From assembly GCA_019930625.1 (NCBI GenBank), contig CP082844.1, forward strand, positions 4,154,001 to 4,218,000: a DNA stretch of 64,000 bases. The letters are read 5' to 3'. Shown one piece after another: positions 28,679-37,124 of this stretch; position 1 is the first letter of the stretch, and each line of letters opens with the position of its first letter. The stretch is from Nocardia asteroides (GTDB lineage Bacteria; Actinomycetota; Actinomycetes; Mycobacteriales; Mycobacteriaceae). The notes below the pieces were generated by a model that searched no databases, had not been told where the DNA came from, and was given only the letters and a program-made list of their open reading frames with translations. The translations under genes were made by a program, and so were the position numbers.

Positions 28679-29139
28679 GTCCTCTTCGTGGCTGGCCGGC
28701 GGCTGTCCGTGCGCCTTTCAGGTCGCGCGGTGGACGGGACGGAGACCTCGGTCCGAGGCGCGATGCAGGGTGCGTGGGCGACTGCGAACGCTGCGTGCGC
28801 ACAGTTGCATCGACTGCCGAAATCGACCCACGCCGATCGACAGGGCGGTATGCGGCCCTCCGGCGACCGACTCCAGCGCGGCATGATTGGGCGCACGAGC
28901 CGTCCCGAATTGTCGCCAGGTAGCGGCGCACGGGCTGGTAGACGCTGTGGTGCAGTGAATATCCGCAGGTCACCGGAGGGTCAGGTGTTCGGTGGGCATC
29001 GCGCTCGAAGCGACGTCGCGCTCGGTCGCGGAGTGTCGCGCCGAGGACATGCCGGTGCTGCCGCTCGGGAGGAGACTCGCCCCGGGTTGTCGCCCGCGCA
29101 ATGCCGGGGCCGGCGGTTTGCGTTGGCGATAATCCAAGG
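28679..29139. other. Intergenic stretch, no gene seen
   Basis: 461 bases between the monooxygenase and the LysR gene. Open frames here lack family resemblance and consistent codon bias. No RNA gene or clear repeat seen. It should contain the LysR promoter. Confidence 0.6.
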
Positions 29140-30111
29140 GTGGAAGCGCTGGACATGAATCTGCTCGTGGCCCTGGACGCGCTGCTGGACACCAACAGCG
29201 TCACCCTGGCCGCGCAGCGCCTACACACCTCCCCGCCCGCGATGAGCCGGACGCTGGCCAAGTTGCGCGGCGTGCTCGGCGATCCATTGCTGGTGCGCGC
29301 TGGTCGCAACCTGGTGCCGACGCCACGCGCGCTGGAATTGCGTTATGAGGTCAGCACGCTGGTCGAGCAAGGACGCGCGCTGCTGACGCCGCGCGACGAT
29401 CTCGACCCCGCGGCACTGCGCCGGACGTTCGCGGTGCAAGCCGGTGACATGGTGCTCACCGAACTGGCGGAGCCCCTGCTGTCGGCGGTCCGGGCGCAGG
29501 CGCCGGGCGTCACGCTGCGCTTCCTGCCCGACACCCTCGAGGGCACCGCCGCCCTGCGCGACGGACGCGTCGACCTGGAAGTCGGCGTGATCGACCACAC
29601 CGACCCGGAGACCACCGTGCGCAGAGTGCTCACCGACCGGGTGATCGGAGTGGCCGCCGCGGACCATCCACTGGTCACCGATCGCGTCACCGTCGCCGCG
29701 TACGCCGCCGCGCCGCATCTGAGCATCTCGCGCAACGGCCGTTCGCACGGCCCGATCGACGACCGCCTGGCCCTGCACGGCCGCACCCGGCGGGTGGTGG
29801 CCACCCTGCCGACGCTGACCAGCGCGCTGTTCGCGGTGCGCGGCGGCAACCTGGTCTGCCCTGCGCCTGCCATGCTGAGCGCCGCCACACTACCCGCGAT
29901 GGGATTGAGCGCGTTCGAGATACCGCTGCCGCTGCCCGAAGTCGCCATCGGGATGGCGTGGCATCCGCGTAACACCGCCGATGGGGGGCATCGCTGGCTG
30001 CGCGATCTCGTCCAGGAGATCCTGCTGGGTTCGGCGGCTGCGGCGCGCCCCCCGAAGCGGCGCCGCGTCAAAGCCGCTCAGGACACCGGGGGCGGGCTGG
30101 AGAGCCGGTAG
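29140..30111 (+). CDS. LysR family transcriptional regulator
   Basis: About 323 aa. The N-terminal winged helix reads MNLLVALDALLDTNSVTLAAQRLHTSPPAMSRTLAKLRGVLGDPLLVRAGRNLVPT (in blocks, about 6-62), the NodD-like subgroup with DPLLVR. A periplasmic-binding-like effector domain spans about 95-300. A basic tail (PPKRRRVKAAQD) ends the protein. Start GTG 29140; ATG 29155 is an alternative. Its target is not evident; the upstream monooxygenase on the same strand is a candidate. The last 34 bases overlap the 3' end of the convergent PREP-repeat gene. Confidence 0.87.
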   Translation: MEALDMNLLVALDALLDTNSVTLAAQRLHTSPPAMSRTLAKLRGVLGDPLLVRAGRNLVPTPRALELRYEVSTLVEQGRALLTPRDDLDPAALRRTFAVQAGDMVLTELAEPLLSAVRAQAPGVTLRFLPDTLEGTAALRDGRVDLEVGVIDHTDPETTVRRVLTDRVIGVAAADHPLVTDRVTVAAYAAAPHLSISRNGRSHGPIDDRLALHGRTRRVVATLPTLTSALFAVRGGNLVCPAPAMLSAATLPAMGLSAFEIPLPLPEVAIGMAWHPRNTADGGHRWLRDLVQEILLGSAAAARPPKRRRVKAAQDTGGGLESR

Positions 30112-31115
30112 TCGGTCGGCCTGCGCTGCGCGTCGGTGCGCTCGGACTGATATCCGTTGACGGTCGAGTCGAAGACGTCGGAGCGGCCCAGTGGAGCCGC
30201 CGCCGTGCGCTTGAGTTCGTCCAGCATGGCCTGCAGTTTGTCCACGTGTGTGTTCTCTACCGGGGTGCGGTGTTCCTCGCCGGCGCGGTGCGCTCCGGTG
30301 AGGCCCGTGCCCGGGGCGTCCGCAGCCGCCCCGTTCTCCGGGCCGCTGTGATTCGTGGTGGCGGACGCGACGATGCTTTCGTACGCGGCGTTCTCGCCCG
30401 CGGAGTACGAGGCCGATGTGGTGGCGGGTTCGCGTGCCGCCGTGGACCTTTCCTGCCCCGTACTCGGATCGCGTGGCGTCGGCGGTGTGAACGGGGATAG
30501 GGGTTCCCGCGGTGTCGCCGCGGTGAAGGTCGGCTCGCGCGACGGAGGGGCCGTGAAATTCGATGCCGGTTCGCGGGGCGCGGAGACGCTCTGCTCGGAG
30601 GTGGAATCCGGTTGCAGCGCGGGCTCGCGAGGCGGCGTCAAGCTCGACCGCGCAGCGAAATCAGGTTCCGCTGCCGCGTGCACCGGCTCCCGCGGTGTGC
30701 TCGTCGGCCGCGCCCCGTTGCGGAAACCGGCTGGCTCGCGGGCATCACTATTCCGCGCCGCGAACTCGGCGCCGCCGCGCTCGGACTGGCGCGCGTTCGC
30801 CCGTCCCTCGGCTGCCCGGGACAGCGGTGCGGCCGGGCGCTCCGGCGCCGCTCGCCGATCCTCCGGCGTGTGGTCGTCAGCGGATTCCAGGCGCTCCACT
30901 CGCGTATCGAGATTCGAGATGTCTTGTCCGGCACGGAAAGCCCACGCTTCCAGCTCGGCCAACCGCCCTTCGACGCTCGGTTCGACCACCACGGCCGGTG
31001 CGCCATCGATCCGGGCCGCCACCACGTCCAGCTTCTCGCTGACCTCTCGGAGAGCCGACGCGATACTCGACAGCATCGCGCCGATCGACTCGCCGGTCTG
31101 CTGACCGTGCTCCAT
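30078..31115 (-). CDS. Hypothetical protein with coiled coil and PREP repeats
   Basis: 345 aa, not recognised. An N-terminal helical part (about 10-80: SIASALREVSEKLDVVAARIDGAP, then RLAELEAWAFRAGQDISNLDTRVERLES) looks like a coiled coil. A disordered stretch (about 85-300) contains seven spaced motifs of the form (T/P/A/S)(P/S/A)R(E/D)P, as in TPREPVHA, PPREPALQ, APREPASN, PSREPTFT, TPREPLSP, TPRDPSTG and AAREPATT. It ends with a short helix DKLQAMLDELKRTA. No signal peptide or membrane segment. Start ATG 31115 (MEHGQQ). Could be a scaffold or a phosphorylation/PASTA-type partner; pure inference. Confidence 0.65.
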   Translation of the reverse strand: MEHGQQTGESIGAMLSSIASALREVSEKLDVVAARIDGAPAVVVEPSVEGRLAELEAWAFRAGQDISNLDTRVERLESADDHTPEDRRAAPERPAAPLSRAAEGRANARQSERGGAEFAARNSDAREPAGFRNGARPTSTPREPVHAAAEPDFAARSSLTPPREPALQPDSTSEQSVSAPREPASNFTAPPSREPTFTAATPREPLSPFTPPTPRDPSTGQERSTAAREPATTSASYSAGENAAYESIVASATTNHSGPENGAAADAPGTGLTGAHRAGEEHRTPVENTHVDKLQAMLDELKRTAAAPLGRSDVFDSTVNGYQSERTDAQRRPTDYRLSSPPPVS

Positions 31116-31680
31116 CCAGTACCTACTTCCCCGTATCGGCCCAGCTCGCACTCGGCCGGACGATTCTATCCGCCCAGTTGGGCATCCGCGGCTCGCGAAG
31201 AATCGGCGGTAAACCGATCCGAGACCTGATCGATGCAGCCTAGGCCCCCGGAAATACCCCCACGCAGGCGGATTACGCGGCGACCCGGTTTGTCCGGAAA
31301 CCATGCCGACGCATCTGATCGATCATTATCCGCCCGAACCGCGCCGTCCGCGAGTCCGCGCTCGCCGTCGCCGCGAGGCTCGGCGTTGCGCGCCCCGGTG
31401 CCGGTGCGGCGGGCTGGAGACCGTCGAACTCTTCACCCCCGGGCGCGTCGCGGCGGCGGCAACGGTCAATTCGCCGATACCGGAGTGTCCGGTTCCGTCC
31501 GGGTGGCATGATGAAAGTCCTTGTGCCGCAAGATGCGACGCCGACCCCAGCGACAGCCCACGTGCGTGGCACACCCGAGCGCGGGGTGAACGGGGCTGGC
31601 GAGGTAGCCGAGTCTGACGCACTCTTGATCTATGGCGTAGGTCGCCTGGCCTGCGGTGGTTTGTGCAGGGGAGTGGTCGC
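31116..31680. other. Intergenic stretch, no gene supported
   Basis: 565 bases between the divergent PREP-repeat gene and the CoiA-like gene. A + frame from 31303 (104 codons, Arg/Cys-rich) has no recognisable domain and no good ribosome-binding site. Promoters for both flanking genes should lie here. Confidence 0.5.
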
Positions 31681-32625
31681 GTGAGAACGAAGCAGCGGGC
31701 GGAGATCGCCTGCGGGCGCCGAGCGATGCTCGCCGAGTTGGGTATCGGAGAGGCTTCCGGCCGTACACGTGGGTCGAAGTCCGGCTACGCCTGCGGGTGC
31801 CCGGAATGTTCCGCCGCGCAGTGGGATATGCAGCGGCTCAAGTACTGGTTGTGCGGCAGGCTGCTCGCCTACGGGGCGGACGAAGCCGAAGTGGATGGGC
31901 GCATCGGAACACTGCCGGTGGACGTGTATTGGCGCAAGGGTGATCGGGTATACGCGATCGAGGTGCGCAGCGGTCCGCTCGAGCGCGCGCTCGCCCAGGA
32001 GCACACCGAGCGGCTGCGTGCCGCGGGCTGCACGGACGTGTTGTGGCTGTGCCCACCCGGATACTGGGTGCCGTACCTGCACGCGCTGGGCATCTCGGAC
32101 TTCGCGCCCGTCGCCTGTGAGTACCGCGCGGTCACCGGCGTGCTGGACACCGAGCACGCGATGGCGGCGCCGCGGCGTGACCCGGTCGAACTGCGCGAGT
32201 TCCTCGCCGGCTGGGTACGCGGCGAGTACGTCTGGGGCTATCGGGATGAGAAGACAGGAGGCTGGGCCACTGTGACCGACTGGGAGTACCACACGAGGAC
32301 GCAGGCCACGGTCATCGCCCGGCAGCGCCAGGAACTGGTCAACCAGCGCACGGCGCTGGCGGTTGCCCGCAAGTCGTTGCGGGACAGGCAGAAGCACTTG
32401 CTGAAGCTGACCACGCGACTGGAACGCGCGGAGCTGGCCGCCCAGGAAAGGGCCGATGCCCTCGCCGCCGCCCAGCGCACGATCGCCGATCACGATCGGC
32501 TGGACAAAGCCCTGCGCAACACGATCGCCAACCTCGAGGTGACCATCGGCCGCTGGCAGCTGATCACCATCTGCGCGATGCTGCTGATCGTCACGTTCCT
32601 GGCGGCGGCGATGGTGGTGCGCTGA
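31681..32625 (+). CDS. CoiA-like nuclease-domain protein with coiled coil and C-terminal membrane anchor
   Basis: 314 aa. Residues about 60-135 resemble the competence protein CoiA nuclease fold: LPVDVYWRKGDRVYAIEVRSGPL, then EHTERLRAAGCTDVLWLCPP. Asp (in VDV) and Glu (in IEVR) stand where PD-(D/E)xK acids sit, with Arg in place of Lys. An N-terminal Cys pair-rich segment (CGCPECSAAQ) may bind zinc. A long coiled coil (about 210-290) leads to one C-terminal membrane segment (LITICAMLLIVTFLAAAMVV). GTG 31681 has AGGGGAG eight bases upstream. Its last 35 bases overlap the convergent sigma/TnsA-like gene. Confidence 0.65.
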   Translation: MRTKQRAEIACGRRAMLAELGIGEASGRTRGSKSGYACGCPECSAAQWDMQRLKYWLCGRLLAYGADEAEVDGRIGTLPVDVYWRKGDRVYAIEVRSGPLERALAQEHTERLRAAGCTDVLWLCPPGYWVPYLHALGISDFAPVACEYRAVTGVLDTEHAMAAPRRDPVELREFLAGWVRGEYVWGYRDEKTGGWATVTDWEYHTRTQATVIARQRQELVNQRTALAVARKSLRDRQKHLLKLTTRLERAELAAQERADALAAAQRTIADHDRLDKALRNTIANLEVTIGRWQLITICAMLLIVTFLAAAMVVR

Positions 32626-33814
32626 GCCGGAACGGCGCCCGGTCCCATCGCCATTCGTGGCGCAGCACCAGCGCGAGGAAGTCCAGCAGCTCCAGGCCGG
32701 TCTTCGCGCGCACCTCGCGTAGCGCGGCCCAGTGCACCGGTCCGCGCTCGACGAGGCTTCGCAGCATCTGCTCGCTCGTCGCGCCGACCGGGCGCGCGCG
32801 CAGATCCGGGACGCCGATGCGGCTGCCGGTCCAGACCAGCCAGCCCCAGCCGTTGGCGTGCGCGTGGGCGCGACCGGCGGCCGCCTTCACCCGGTTGACG
32901 TGGAAGCCGACGTGGCCCAGCGGCGCGACGTCGATCAAGACCGTGCGGCCGTCGGTGAGGCGGGCGACGATGCTCGGATAGTGCAGCCGCCGCGCACCGT
33001 CGAAGTCGTAGCCGACTGCCGCGGGTTGCTCCTGGAACGTCTCGACTCGGCCGCTGGCGTTGAGGATCCACAGCAGCCTGGCCTCCAAGCCGGAGTCGAA
33101 CGGCACGTCGCGGCCGACCTTGTCCAGGTAGAAGCGGCCGCGGCCGTCGTCGTCGCTGTCCACGGTGCGCGCGGAGACGGTGGGGACCGCGGCGGCGGCG
33201 CCTGCGCCCGGCCAATCGACCTGCTCCAACCAGGGATCGAGCTGACTCGTCGCGCGCGGCTCGGCGTCGTGCAGCTTCGCCAGGCGACGGTTGGTCTTCT
33301 TCTGCCAGGCGGCGATGCGCTGGGTGACGAACCCGGCGATCCGCTTCGCGTCCTCGGCGGCGTGCCCGGCCAGCCGCAGCTTCAGGTACGACAACTCGGT
33401 CGCGGCGATGTCGGTGTCGGTCGCGTACGTCTCCACCAGCAGCGCACGCACCAGTTGCCGGTCCATGGCATCGAGCGGATAGCGCGCGGACAGCACCGCG
33501 GCGGCGCGATGCCCGGACAGCTGGGCCGTCCGGATCATCTGCCCGACCGCTTTGGTGTGCAGTTGCCGCACACGGTCACGGGAGAGGTCGTAGCGCGCGC
33601 CGATCCGAGCCAGGGTTTCGGGTTTTTCCCCACCGACCCCGAGCCGAGCGGTCAGCAGGTCGCCGTCCTTGGCCTTCCGGTCGGCTTGCAGTGCGATCAA
33701 CTCGCCGAGCACCTCGTTGACCTCCTCGAGTTCGAACGAGATGTCATCGCGCAGATCGAGCGACTCGGGATCGTCGTCATCGGCTCCCTGCGCGACCTCC
33801 GCACTGATCGTCAC
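32591..33814 (-). CDS. Sigma-70 region 4-like HTH fused to a TnsA-like nuclease fold
   Basis: 407 aa. Residues about 58-95 (GEKPETLARIGARYDLSRDRVRQLHTKAV) are a textbook sigma region 4 helix-turn-helix. Residues about 235-345 (FDSGLEARLLWILNASGRVETFQEQP, then GWGWLVWT) look like the TnsA N-terminal endonuclease fold. The Glu of SGLE is kept, but the usual PD reads PS (HYPSIVARL) and the D-x-K strand reads DVA, so cleavage activity is doubtful. No region 2, so it is not a full sigma factor. GTG 33814 starts an acidic leader; the upstream extension is not protein-like. Confidence 0.65.
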   Translation of the reverse strand: MTISAEVAQGADDDDPESLDLRDDISFELEEVNEVLGELIALQADRKAKDGDLLTARLGVGGEKPETLARIGARYDLSRDRVRQLHTKAVGQMIRTAQLSGHRAAAVLSARYPLDAMDRQLVRALLVETYATDTDIAATELSYLKLRLAGHAAEDAKRIAGFVTQRIAAWQKKTNRRLAKLHDAEPRATSQLDPWLEQVDWPGAGAAAAVPTVSARTVDSDDDGRGRFYLDKVGRDVPFDSGLEARLLWILNASGRVETFQEQPAAVGYDFDGARRLHYPSIVARLTDGRTVLIDVAPLGHVGFHVNRVKAAAGRAHAHANGWGWLVWTGSRIGVPDLRARPVGATSEQMLRSLVERGPVHWAALREVRAKTGLELLDFLALVLRHEWRWDRAPFRLSAPPSPPPGT

Positions 33815-34031
33815 GCGACAACCCCCTGACTCGGCTCCGGCACTGTGCGGCACAGCGTATCCCCACCCACCGACACTGATCCCTGCCGCGGCCGCACCGC
33901 CGAAATGCGCGCCACACGACTTTCGACGCGTTGGGCTCGGCGAGGCAGTCTCGGCTGACAGCCACAGCGGCAACGTTTCCCGTGCTCGCAATTCTCGGTC
34001 GAGGCGGCCGAACTGGTCGTGGGTGATCTGC

Positions 34032-34320
34032 TCAGGCTCCGACGGCGCCGACGTGGGCAGGCCAGTCCTGGCGCGCCGCCCAGTCGCGCAGGGTGGTGGC
34101 GCCGGGGGTGACCACCGCTGGATCGGGTCCGGGTGATGGAGGTGTTCCCGGAGGCGGTGGGGTGTAGGCCCCCGCGATACCCTCCGCGGCCTCGGCCCCC
34201 AGATGCGGGGCCAGCATCCGCTCGTAGGCGGCGGGGGTTATCGAGTTCCATCGCACCGGGTGTCCCAGGGCAGCGGTGAGTTCGGCGGCGACCTCGTCGC
34301 CCGTCAGTCCCGCATCCTGC
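34032..34320 (-). pseudogene. NmrA/NAD(P)H-binding protein, 3' fragment only
   Basis: Read leftward from about 34320: LTGDEVAAELTAALGHPVRW, then ITPAAYERMLAPHLGAEAAEGIAGAYTPPPPG and TLRDWAARQDW. This is the C-terminal third of an atypical SDR (NmrA-like). The Rossmann half is absent; the reading frame continues upstream but changes into the antisense of the neighbouring regulator fragment. The gene has lost its 5' part in a deletion. Confidence 0.7.
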
Positions 34321-34324
34321 CGCG

Positions 34325-35134
34325 CCTTATAGACGACGCCAATTCGGCCCCGGCGCTGTTGCGGTCGCGCACGCTGCAACTGGCCGGTTCGGTGATGGTG
34401 CAGACTCGCCAGCCTGATTCGGCGCGCATCGCGCTGAACCAGTCCTTGACCGACGCCGAATCGACGGGCAACGTCCTGGACGCAGCGTCGGCGGTTATCA
34501 CGCTGTGTTGGTTGCTGATTGTCGAGCGGCAATTCGAGGCGGTGCGTCATCTCGCTACCCGGTGGGCCGACCGCGTGGAGCCCCGGCTGTCCGTCGCGAC
34601 GACGCGCGAGCTTTCGACCTGGGGATGGTTGTTGCTCCGAGCATCGGCGGCGGCGGTGCGCGATAACCGGCCCGATGAGGCCGACGAGATGATGAGGCTT
34701 GCCGCTGCCGCTGCCGCTGCCGCTGCCGCTGCCGCTGCCGGTGCCGGTGCGGTCGCGGTGCGGCCCGAGTCCGGCCCCTATCACCAGTACTGGACGACGT
34801 TCAACGCGGCCACGGTGGCCATGAAGCGGGTAGAGAACGCCGTGGTGGACGACCGCCCGGACGTCGCGTTGCGCTCGGCCCGCGATATCCCGCCGGACCA
34901 GCGGCCGACGTCGGACAACCGGAACCGGCACATGATCGACGTATCGGCGGCCCACGTGGAGTTACGCCAGTACGACGCCGCTTTCGATGTGCTGGCGTCG
35001 CTGTCGCGTGATGCGCGGCCGTGGCTGGTCGAACAGCGCTCGGCGCGTGATCTGCTGGGCCGCATCATCCGCAAGCGTCGCACCCTCACACCGGAATGCG
35101 CGAACTGGCCGACTTGTTACAGCTCGAATACTAA
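34325..35134 (+). pseudogene. XRE-type regulator, headless and frameshifted
   Basis: From about 34330 a + frame reads DDANSAPALLRSRTLQLAG, then QTRQPDSARIALNQSLTDAESTGN and YDAAFDVLASLSRDARPWLVEQRSARDLLGRIIRKRRTLTPE: the TPR-like C-terminal part of the common actinobacterial XRE regulators. The N-terminal HTH is missing. At about 35095 one base is lost; the family ending continues in the next frame as MRELADLLQLEY and stops at 35132-35134. It lies head-to-head with the NmrA fragment, and both have lost their 5' ends. Confidence 0.72.
34701..34742 (+). repeat. Hexanucleotide repeat (GCCGCT) about 7x
   Basis: A pure GCCGCT run, then GGTGCC variants. It codes for a run of about 14 alanines inside the regulator pseudogene. 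Likely a slippage expansion tolerated because the gene is dead. Confidence 0.9.
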
Positions 35135-35391
35135 CGGCCACAACAGATATCGGATGTGGCACTTCCGCGGACGCGTCCGGAGAGTGCCATTGTCGGCGGC
35201 CTCCACCTGCTGTGACGCTCGGTACAGCCGCGCCGTCGGGTCGAACTGGATCCCCCCGGCGGCGGGGCCTACCAACGGCATCAGGGGAAGGCGAGGAATG
35301 GACGACGCGCTCGGATGGGTAGTCGAGGTTCGTGTAGAGTTCCGGCGGCGCTTCGAGTGCTGTCTTGTCTGTCGTAGGGAGGGGATTTGCT

Positions 35392-35700
35392 GTGAACACT
35401 CATCAGCCCATCGAGCCGGGCCAGGCGGTGCACGACGATGATCCTTTGGTTCCCATCCCGATTCCTGCGCTCATCGCCCTGCTGATTCGCCGGGAAGACG
35501 ACAAGGGCGCGGCTTTGACAGAGGACGAGGCCCTCGACGTACGCGATAACGCCGTCTGCATGATGATGCCGCTGTCGGACCAGCGAGCATTGAATCGGTC
35601 GCGTGGATATCGCGACATCGATCCGGACAACCTCTGGCAGGAATGGTGCGCCTACAAATCCGGTCAGGACCCCTTCACCCTCGGCGATGATCACCTCTGA
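35392..35700 (+). CDS. Hypothetical protein
   Basis: 102 aa, soluble, acidic, not recognised. It contains PIPALIALLIRREDDKGAALTEDEALDVRDNAVCMMM followed by RGYRDIDPDNLWQEWCAYKSGQ, a plausible helical globular protein. GTG 35392 is supported by AGGGAGGGG eight bases upstream. It lies at the left edge of the integrated-element remnant and could be either host or element cargo. Confidence 0.6.
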   Translation: MNTHQPIEPGQAVHDDDPLVPIPIPALIALLIRREDDKGAALTEDEALDVRDNAVCMMMPLSDQRALNRSRGYRDIDPDNLWQEWCAYKSGQDPFTLGDDHL

Positions 35701-35850
35701 CTGTGCTCACCAGCACCCACGGCGGATCCCAAGATAATATCCCCGAATGTAGTTGCACACCGAGGATTCTGTTCCGTCTCCCAGGTCGCGAAAACACTGT
35801 CATCGGCATTACCGAGCCCTTTCAGGTGATCTCACCAGCTGTGGCATCAA

Positions 35851-36642
35851 CTACGCGACCAGCGAGATCCTGCCAAGATCTTGACTCAAGACACCTACCG
35901 GGCAGTGTGCCCGCAGTCCGCCGTGCCGATCTTTGTTGATATATAGATGGGCGCTGCCACTCTCGCCCGGTGTGAAAGGTGCGTCGATCACTACTCGGAT
36001 GGAGGTTCCCCCGGTAGCGCGTTTCTTCGCGATCGTTCCGTTTGCGCCGTACGATCGAGATGCATCGCCTTTTGCCAAATGGTCGATGGCGACGACACAT
36101 GCACCAGAACTCACCAGCGGTTTGATTACCATGTGATGGCAGTTCGTGAACTCGTCTGATGAATTACTGTTGCCGCCGAACATGGGAACCAATACACCCA
36201 GGCTGTCGAGGATGACCACTGTCGGACGCCATTCGGCCATATGTGCGATGACTGCCGTTAGCTCTAGTCGGTCCTCTGGCTCGATGGAGAGGAAACGCTC
36301 TTGATCAGCGAGTGTGGCGTACTCGGCGCCCAGACTATGCAGTCGGGGGATGGTGGCGTTGGCCCCGTTTTGCTCCAGGTCGAGCCGTAATACCCGACCG
36401 CCGACGGCGAGTTCCTGAACCGTCGCATAATCCGTGAGCATCGTTTTGCCGGTCTCCGGATCGCCGAATACCGTGTTGTATTGCCCCCGATAGAACAGCC
36501 CGACGCCGTCGCTGCGGCGGCAGACTTGAATGACTGGAGTGTCGGGCTCGCCCACGGTAGTTGTTGATCTTTCGTCTCGGCGGCCGGGATTGGTCGCGAT
36601 GCGTGAATGACGCGGAGAGGGTTCGGTAGACGCTTCGAACAC
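35851..36642 (-). CDS. RepA/AAA_25-like ATPase, probable element replication protein, possibly truncated
   Basis: 263 aa. RecA/RepA-helicase-like ATPase: Walker A GDPETGKT (60-67), an acidic strand LRLDLEQNGA, Walker B VVILDSLGVL and sensor block VVAIDHLAKGD. Such ATPases are typical of phage and integrative-element replication modules. It ends soon after the block DRHGGLRAHCP, which in relatives is followed by more sequence, so the C-terminus may be cut. Base composition is visibly lower in GC than the flanking core genes. Faces away from the integrase remnant. Confidence 0.65.
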   Translation of the reverse strand: MFEASTEPSPRHSRIATNPGRRDERSTTTVGEPDTPVIQVCRRSDGVGLFYRGQYNTVFGDPETGKTMLTDYATVQELAVGGRVLRLDLEQNGANATIPRLHSLGAEYATLADQERFLSIEPEDRLELTAVIAHMAEWRPTVVILDSLGVLVPMFGGNSNSSDEFTNCHHMVIKPLVSSGACVVAIDHLAKGDASRSYGANGTIAKKRATGGTSIRVVIDAPFTPGESGSAHLYINKDRHGGLRAHCPVGVLSQDLGRISLVA

Positions 36643-37124
36643 CTACCGGACTCCGGATTTGGTCAGGCTGCGCGTCCGCTGGTCGGCGAGTTCGTTACGG
36701 CTAGGCCAGACCTCGGCGGGTGGTTGCGCTTCCACGTCGTTGTGTCTCCCATCGCGCTCGTTAGAACCCGAGCAAAAATGTGTCGCATCTAACAGTCGAT
36801 CGGTGTTGTCTTCCGGGGTACATGTCGGAGGTGTGTGGTAAAGGGAGGGGTCCGGGTGACTCTGACCAGGCGAAATATCGGCGAATCGGCGTGCTGGCCG
36901 CACCTGGATTCACATTGACCGACTACTCAATCGTCAATTTGGTCGCATTCGCGAAAATGTGCCACGGTGAGGGTGGGGAAGCGCGAGAACCGGAACAGTA
37001 TGGGCGGCATCGGGTGGTGCTGGTAGTGCGCAGAAACGGAACCGGTGATTGTCCTCGGCGGTTTCGTCCGATAGCGATCGGGCATCGGATCGATTGTGTG
37101 CTCGAGTAAGAGGTCAGTGGAGGT
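36643..37124. other. Element-internal stretch without a supported gene
   Basis: 482 bases of lower-GC DNA between the ATPase and the integrase remnant. A + frame from 36780 has no recognisable domain. No excisionase-like HTH was found. A GGAGG at 37119 precedes the integrase GTG. Confidence 0.5.

Noticed and set aside
31303..31617. 104-codon Cys/Arg-rich plus-strand ORF
   Set aside because: No ribosome-binding site, no recognisable fold, mixed codon bias; kept as intergenic.
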